DNA from: Methylomonas sp. 11b
Lineage (GTDB): Bacteria > Pseudomonadota > Gammaproteobacteria > Methylococcales > Methylomonadaceae
Direction of reading: 5' to 3'
Assembly: GCF_000515215.1 (NCBI RefSeq)
Contig: NZ_KI911557.1
Coordinates: 4,645,741 to 4,709,740 of the forward strand
Length of the DNA stretch: 64,000 bases
Shown here: piece by piece, positions 61,621-64,000 of the stretch
Layout: each line of letters begins with the position of its first letter
Position numbering within the stretch: position 1 is the first letter of the stretch
Notes under the pieces: model-generated
Seen by the model: the letters and a program-made list of their open reading frames with translations, nothing else
The model's database searches: none
What the model was told of the DNA's origin: nothing
Program-made: the position numbers and the translations under genes

Positions 61621-61903
61621 GGGTTAGCGTTTATCGCTTTTACCGATGAATATAACGTAGAGAAGGGTAGGTTGCTACTGCCCAAGCGGATGCGGGCAAC
61701 GGGCGATAAAAAATCCGAGTATCAGAAATGTGTGACGCCCTTATTCAGGTGTGTTGATGAAATGGTTTGCGCCAAGCAAGTTATTGATTTTAAATGGATG
61801 TCGATATTGGCAAGCCCATTGGCTCTGGCGCAGGCCGTTTTTTGACAGTGATGTTTCTCGGGTTTGAGTAATCGGTTGCGGCTTTTAGGTCCGCCGTTGA
61901 GTA

Positions 61904-62125
61904 TTACTCCAGTTTGGTAAATTTGCTCACAAAGCTGATTTGGCAGTTTTGACCTGTTATCCCGGATGCAAAACTCCTTTGGTGGCGTAAATAAGAGTCG
62001 TACATGGCGCAGCCATCGTGCGAATGAAAGTTTATGAAGGGGTCGTAGCCTTTTTGGGAAAAAAAGGAATGACAGAGCTGCTGAGACAGTGTCAGTTGAT
62101 TTTGGGCTTTAATGAGCTTTTCCAT
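61904..62125 (-). CDS. small protein of unknown function, Cys/His-rich
   Basis: 73 residues from the ATG at 62125 with GGAGAACG upstream, a better start than the longer frame to 62173. It contains 'QQLCHSFFSQKGYDPFINFHSHDG' (in part) and 'CAMYDSYLRHQ', so several His and Cys. No family recognised. It lies alone between two gaps. Confidence 0.5.
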   Translation of the reverse strand: MEKLIKAQNQLTLSQQLCHSFFSQKGYDPFINFHSHDGCAMYDSYLRHQRSFASGITGQNCQISFVSKFTKLE

Positions 62126-62698
62126 GTCGTTCTCCAATGATTTGCAGTCGAGATACCATACGCTTTCTAGCAAAATGCTTCTGTGATACGCGGTTCGTAG
62201 TAAAAAATATTTTGTGTTTTTATTAAAAAAATGGCGAGAAAACAGCCTGAGTCACAAAGCTGGTGTTTTCGTTTTATGGGGGTAGTTTGTCCCTCGCAAG
62301 TTTTAGCGGCTTAATTTTCAAGTCAGCTTTTACAGTACTTTGCGGACAGCAACTGATTATTTCGATAGGGCGCGGCTTGGCAGGCTTCGCATATCAAAAC
62401 GGTGACATTGTTTGGGTTTGTCCGCAGTTGTCAGGCTATTTCTGGTGCTTTTATTGCTGTCCGGAAAATTCTAAAAGCGCGAATAGTAAGCGGAGAAAGT
62501 GAGGTTTCAAGCTGAATTGAGTGGCAGTTTGGTGTGGGTTGAATGTCTGCAAGCTTCTCCTGTGTAAGCAATCCTTGTGGCAAAATGTCGGCAAAAGCAA
62601 ATTTGAAATGTGACAGAGTGCTATAATTACAAAACACCGATAGGCATTAGCCTTCGGAATCATCACTATCCGAATGATGTTTAATCAGGAGATTATGG
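62126..62698. other. gap without a supported gene
   Basis: AT-rich stretches (62210-62230) could hold a promoter for the small gene on the minus strand; CTATAAT at 62621-62627 is a possible -10 for the YcbK-type gene at 62699. Frames present here have no ribosome site or family pattern. Confidence 0.4.
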
Positions 62699-63676
62699 AT
62701 GCTGAGACATAATTTAGAAAATCAAGACAATAAGCAAGACGACGTAGAGCTGTCTCGACGCAGCTTCTTTGGGCGTCTGGCTGTTGGTGCGGTTTTATCT
62801 ATTGCGATGCCCGGCGTAGTGCATGCTGCGAAAAGCGTAGCGGTAAAAGCGGATAAAAACCATCGATTGGCGAAGTCGGCAAGGAGCGCAGTGCGTTTGC
62901 CTAAACATGGAGTCATTCAGGCGACCAAGGCTGTTCGTCAACCTGCCAAACTAAGCAAAAGCGCTGGCGGAAACAACCTTAAATCTGTTGTCGGCGAGCA
63001 TGGGCACCTGCATACCGCCCATGCGGAACGCCACTCCCTGCATGAGTCTCGCGTGCGAGATATTTACACAGGCAAAAAGCAACACGTAAACACGGCGTCA
63101 TACCATGCCAATCGTCATGGTAATCAGGGCGGTAGAGTACATTCTATTATTCAGCCGGCGCCAAGAGAACCATTCATGGAATCTAGCCAAGATTCGTTGT
63201 TCTTGGCTGATCACGGTCGCTTGGCGACACATCGGGCGTTGGCGTTTCAAAATCCGCATACTGGGGACAAATTAAGTCTGACGTATTTTGAAAGAGGCCG
63301 TTATCTTACTGATGCGTTGGATGAAATCAGCTTTTTGTTGCGCGATTATCGCACCGACGATGTACATCCTATCGATCCGGAATTACTGGATCAGTTGCAC
63401 GATTTGAAACAAATTTTGGGTTTAAATCAACCGTTTGATGTTATTTGCGGTTATCGTTCGCCATTGACCAACGCCAAACTGCATGCCGAGAACTCCGGCG
63501 TTGCGAATAACAGCTTCCACATGCAAGGCCGGGCTGTGGATATTCGTATCGAGCGCTTCGATCTTCGGCGTATTCATAGTGCGGCGCTGGCTATGCATCG
63601 TGGCGGAGTCGGATATTACCCTGAGTCAAACTTTATTCACCTTGATACCGGAACCTTCAGAACCTGGAAGTTATAG
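62699..63676 (+). CDS. YcbK-type DUF882 peptidase (M15-like) with Tat signal and long basic insert
   Basis: 325 residues; AGGAG 7 bases before the ATG. The N-terminus has a twin-arginine signal (SRRSFFGRL, then 'AVGAVLSIAMPGVVHA'). An unusual Lys/Arg/His-rich stretch (about 45-160) precedes the DUF882 domain (about 180-325) with zinc ligands in 'SFHMQGRAVDIRI' and 'FIHLDTG'. YcbK proteins (about 180 residues) trim peptidoglycan. The gene beside it on the minus strand is an L,D-transpeptidase, the same pair as ycbB-ycbK in E. coli. Confidence 0.88.
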   Translation: MLRHNLENQDNKQDDVELSRRSFFGRLAVGAVLSIAMPGVVHAAKSVAVKADKNHRLAKSARSAVRLPKHGVIQATKAVRQPAKLSKSAGGNNLKSVVGEHGHLHTAHAERHSLHESRVRDIYTGKKQHVNTASYHANRHGNQGGRVHSIIQPAPREPFMESSQDSLFLADHGRLATHRALAFQNPHTGDKLSLTYFERGRYLTDALDEISFLLRDYRTDDVHPIDPELLDQLHDLKQILGLNQPFDVICGYRSPLTNAKLHAENSGVANNSFHMQGRAVDIRIERFDLRRIHSAALAMHRGGVGYYPESNFIHLDTGTFRTWKL

Positions 63677-63690
63677 AGTCGTTCGCTCAT

Positions 63691-63720
63691 AAAAAAAGCG
63701 CCATTTGCGGCGCTTTTTTT
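63691..63720. terminator. intrinsic terminator between ycbK-type and L,D-transpeptidase genes
   Basis: AAAAAAAGCGCC / GGCGCTTTTTTT stem with a 6-base loop; works for both convergent genes. Confidence 0.9.
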
Positions 63721-63741
63721 ATGTCTGCTCGATTTTGCCGC

Positions 63742-64000
63742 TTATGGATTGGCGCCGACGTCCGGGCTTTTACTCATCACCAATTGATTATTCGCTGTCG
63801 AACTAGCTGTAGTTGGAGCATGGATTTTGTCCAGTGCCTTTTTCAGTTGTTGGTCCTGGCCGTAAACGTCCGGGTAAAAACGTAACTGGTTTTGATGATC
63901 GACAAATGTCGTGCCGTAATAAAACAGTACCGGTACGGCGCGTTTTAGCGTTACGTGGCGGGTTTTAGGGGCCGACATTGCTTGCTTGATGGTTTCTTTG
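63742..64000 (-). CDS. C-terminal end of an L,D-transpeptidase (LdtD/YcbB-like), 5' cut by window
   Basis: 86 residues are seen, with the frame open to the window edge. 'KETIKQAMSAPKTRHVTLKRAVPVLFYYG' (in part) and 'FYPDVYGQDQQLKKAL' match the end of YcbB-type transpeptidases, which cross-link peptidoglycan. The catalytic Cys motif would be beyond the edge. The ycbK-type neighbour supports the call. Confidence 0.85.
   Translation of the reverse strand, partial: KETIKQAMSAPKTRHVTLKRAVPVLFYYGTTFVDHQNQLRFYPDVYGQDQQLKKALDKIHAPTTASSTANNQLVMSKSPDVGANP

Noticed and set aside
62263..62502. 79-residue frame in the gap before the YcbK-type gene
   Set aside because: Odd composition (many Cys, Phe, Trp) without ribosome site or known pattern.
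62695..62712. ATG four bases before the chosen start of the YcbK-type gene
   Set aside because: It gives a five-residue frame (MDAET) that stops at once; the ATG at 62699 opens the full gene with good spacing to AGGAG.
1..64000. CRISPR arrays, tRNA or rRNA genes, insertion sequences, prophage
   Set aside because: No evenly spaced direct repeats, no tRNA-like T-loop in the gaps, no transposase or phage protein found on either strand by eye; a tRNA or CRISPR scan would settle this.

Overview
The window looks like the chromosome of a gammaproteobacterial (type I) methanotroph, most probably Methylomonas or a close relative. Support for this: two tandem methylene-tetrahydromethanopterin dehydrogenase genes (one-carbon metabolism); a SoxYZ-like carrier plus zinc metallohydrolase of the quinoprotein (PQQ) relay type; several PEP-CTERM surface proteins; and gammaproteobacterial gene orders (suhB divergent from trmJ-cysE-iscR, ycbK beside an L,D-transpeptidase, ybiT, creBC). 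I could not run a search, so the genus is an inference.

Layout. 1-3.9 kb: a cut gene, a PepSY protein, a LuxR-type regulator, a YcgR/PilZ protein, an inverted-repeat element, and a toxin-antitoxin pair whose toxin has an in-frame stop. 3.9-8.8 kb: a leftward operon joining a GspS-like ATP-grasp enzyme, DUF350 and CreBC-like two-component genes. 8.8-12.4 kb: a nitrogen cluster (FNT channel, cyanase, PP2C/Ser-Thr kinase fusion) behind a probable sigma-54 promoter. 12.6-20.2 kb: TonB receptor, ABC-type binding protein and a 1474-residue phosphorelay/c-di-GMP hybrid sensor, probably one operon. 20.2-25.1 kb: housekeeping and small genes, a HicA-like orphan, GST and YbiT. 25.1-32 kb: an ECF sigma factor with a ChrR-like cupin partner, divergent from a PEP-CTERM / DUF4331 / TPR / HupE cluster. 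Three copies of the same promoter motif (GCATCC, then GCGTAT at fixed spacing) tie these genes into one regulon. 32-38 kb: MarR-controlled tripartite efflux (MarR, YtcA, HlyD, FUSC, TolC). 38-47.5 kb: FtsH, small secreted proteins, a subtilisin-like PEP-CTERM protein, another PEP-CTERM protein, a sulfate-binding protein and an EAL protein. 47.5-50.7 kb: peptide deformylase, quinoprotein relay genes and a lone HvfA-like RiPP metallophore precursor. 50.7-55.3 kb: iscA-iscS-iscR with an IscR site, cysE, trmJ, suhB. 55.4-64 kb: tandem mtd genes, a GacA-like regulator, proS, rubredoxin, DUF3422, a YcbK-type peptidase and the end of an L,D-transpeptidase.

Three families of short dispersed palindromic repeats occur. 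At three places they have entered or touched coding regions: the 3' end of a membrane protein gene, the 5' part of the HupE-like gene, and the start region of ytcA. The strongest new observation is the ECF regulon defined by three matching promoters. The next are the phospho-regulated FNT/cyanase cluster, the orphan HvfA-like precursor, and the Mtd pair with different cofactor-loop residues. No rRNA, tRNA, CRISPR array, insertion sequence or prophage was seen.
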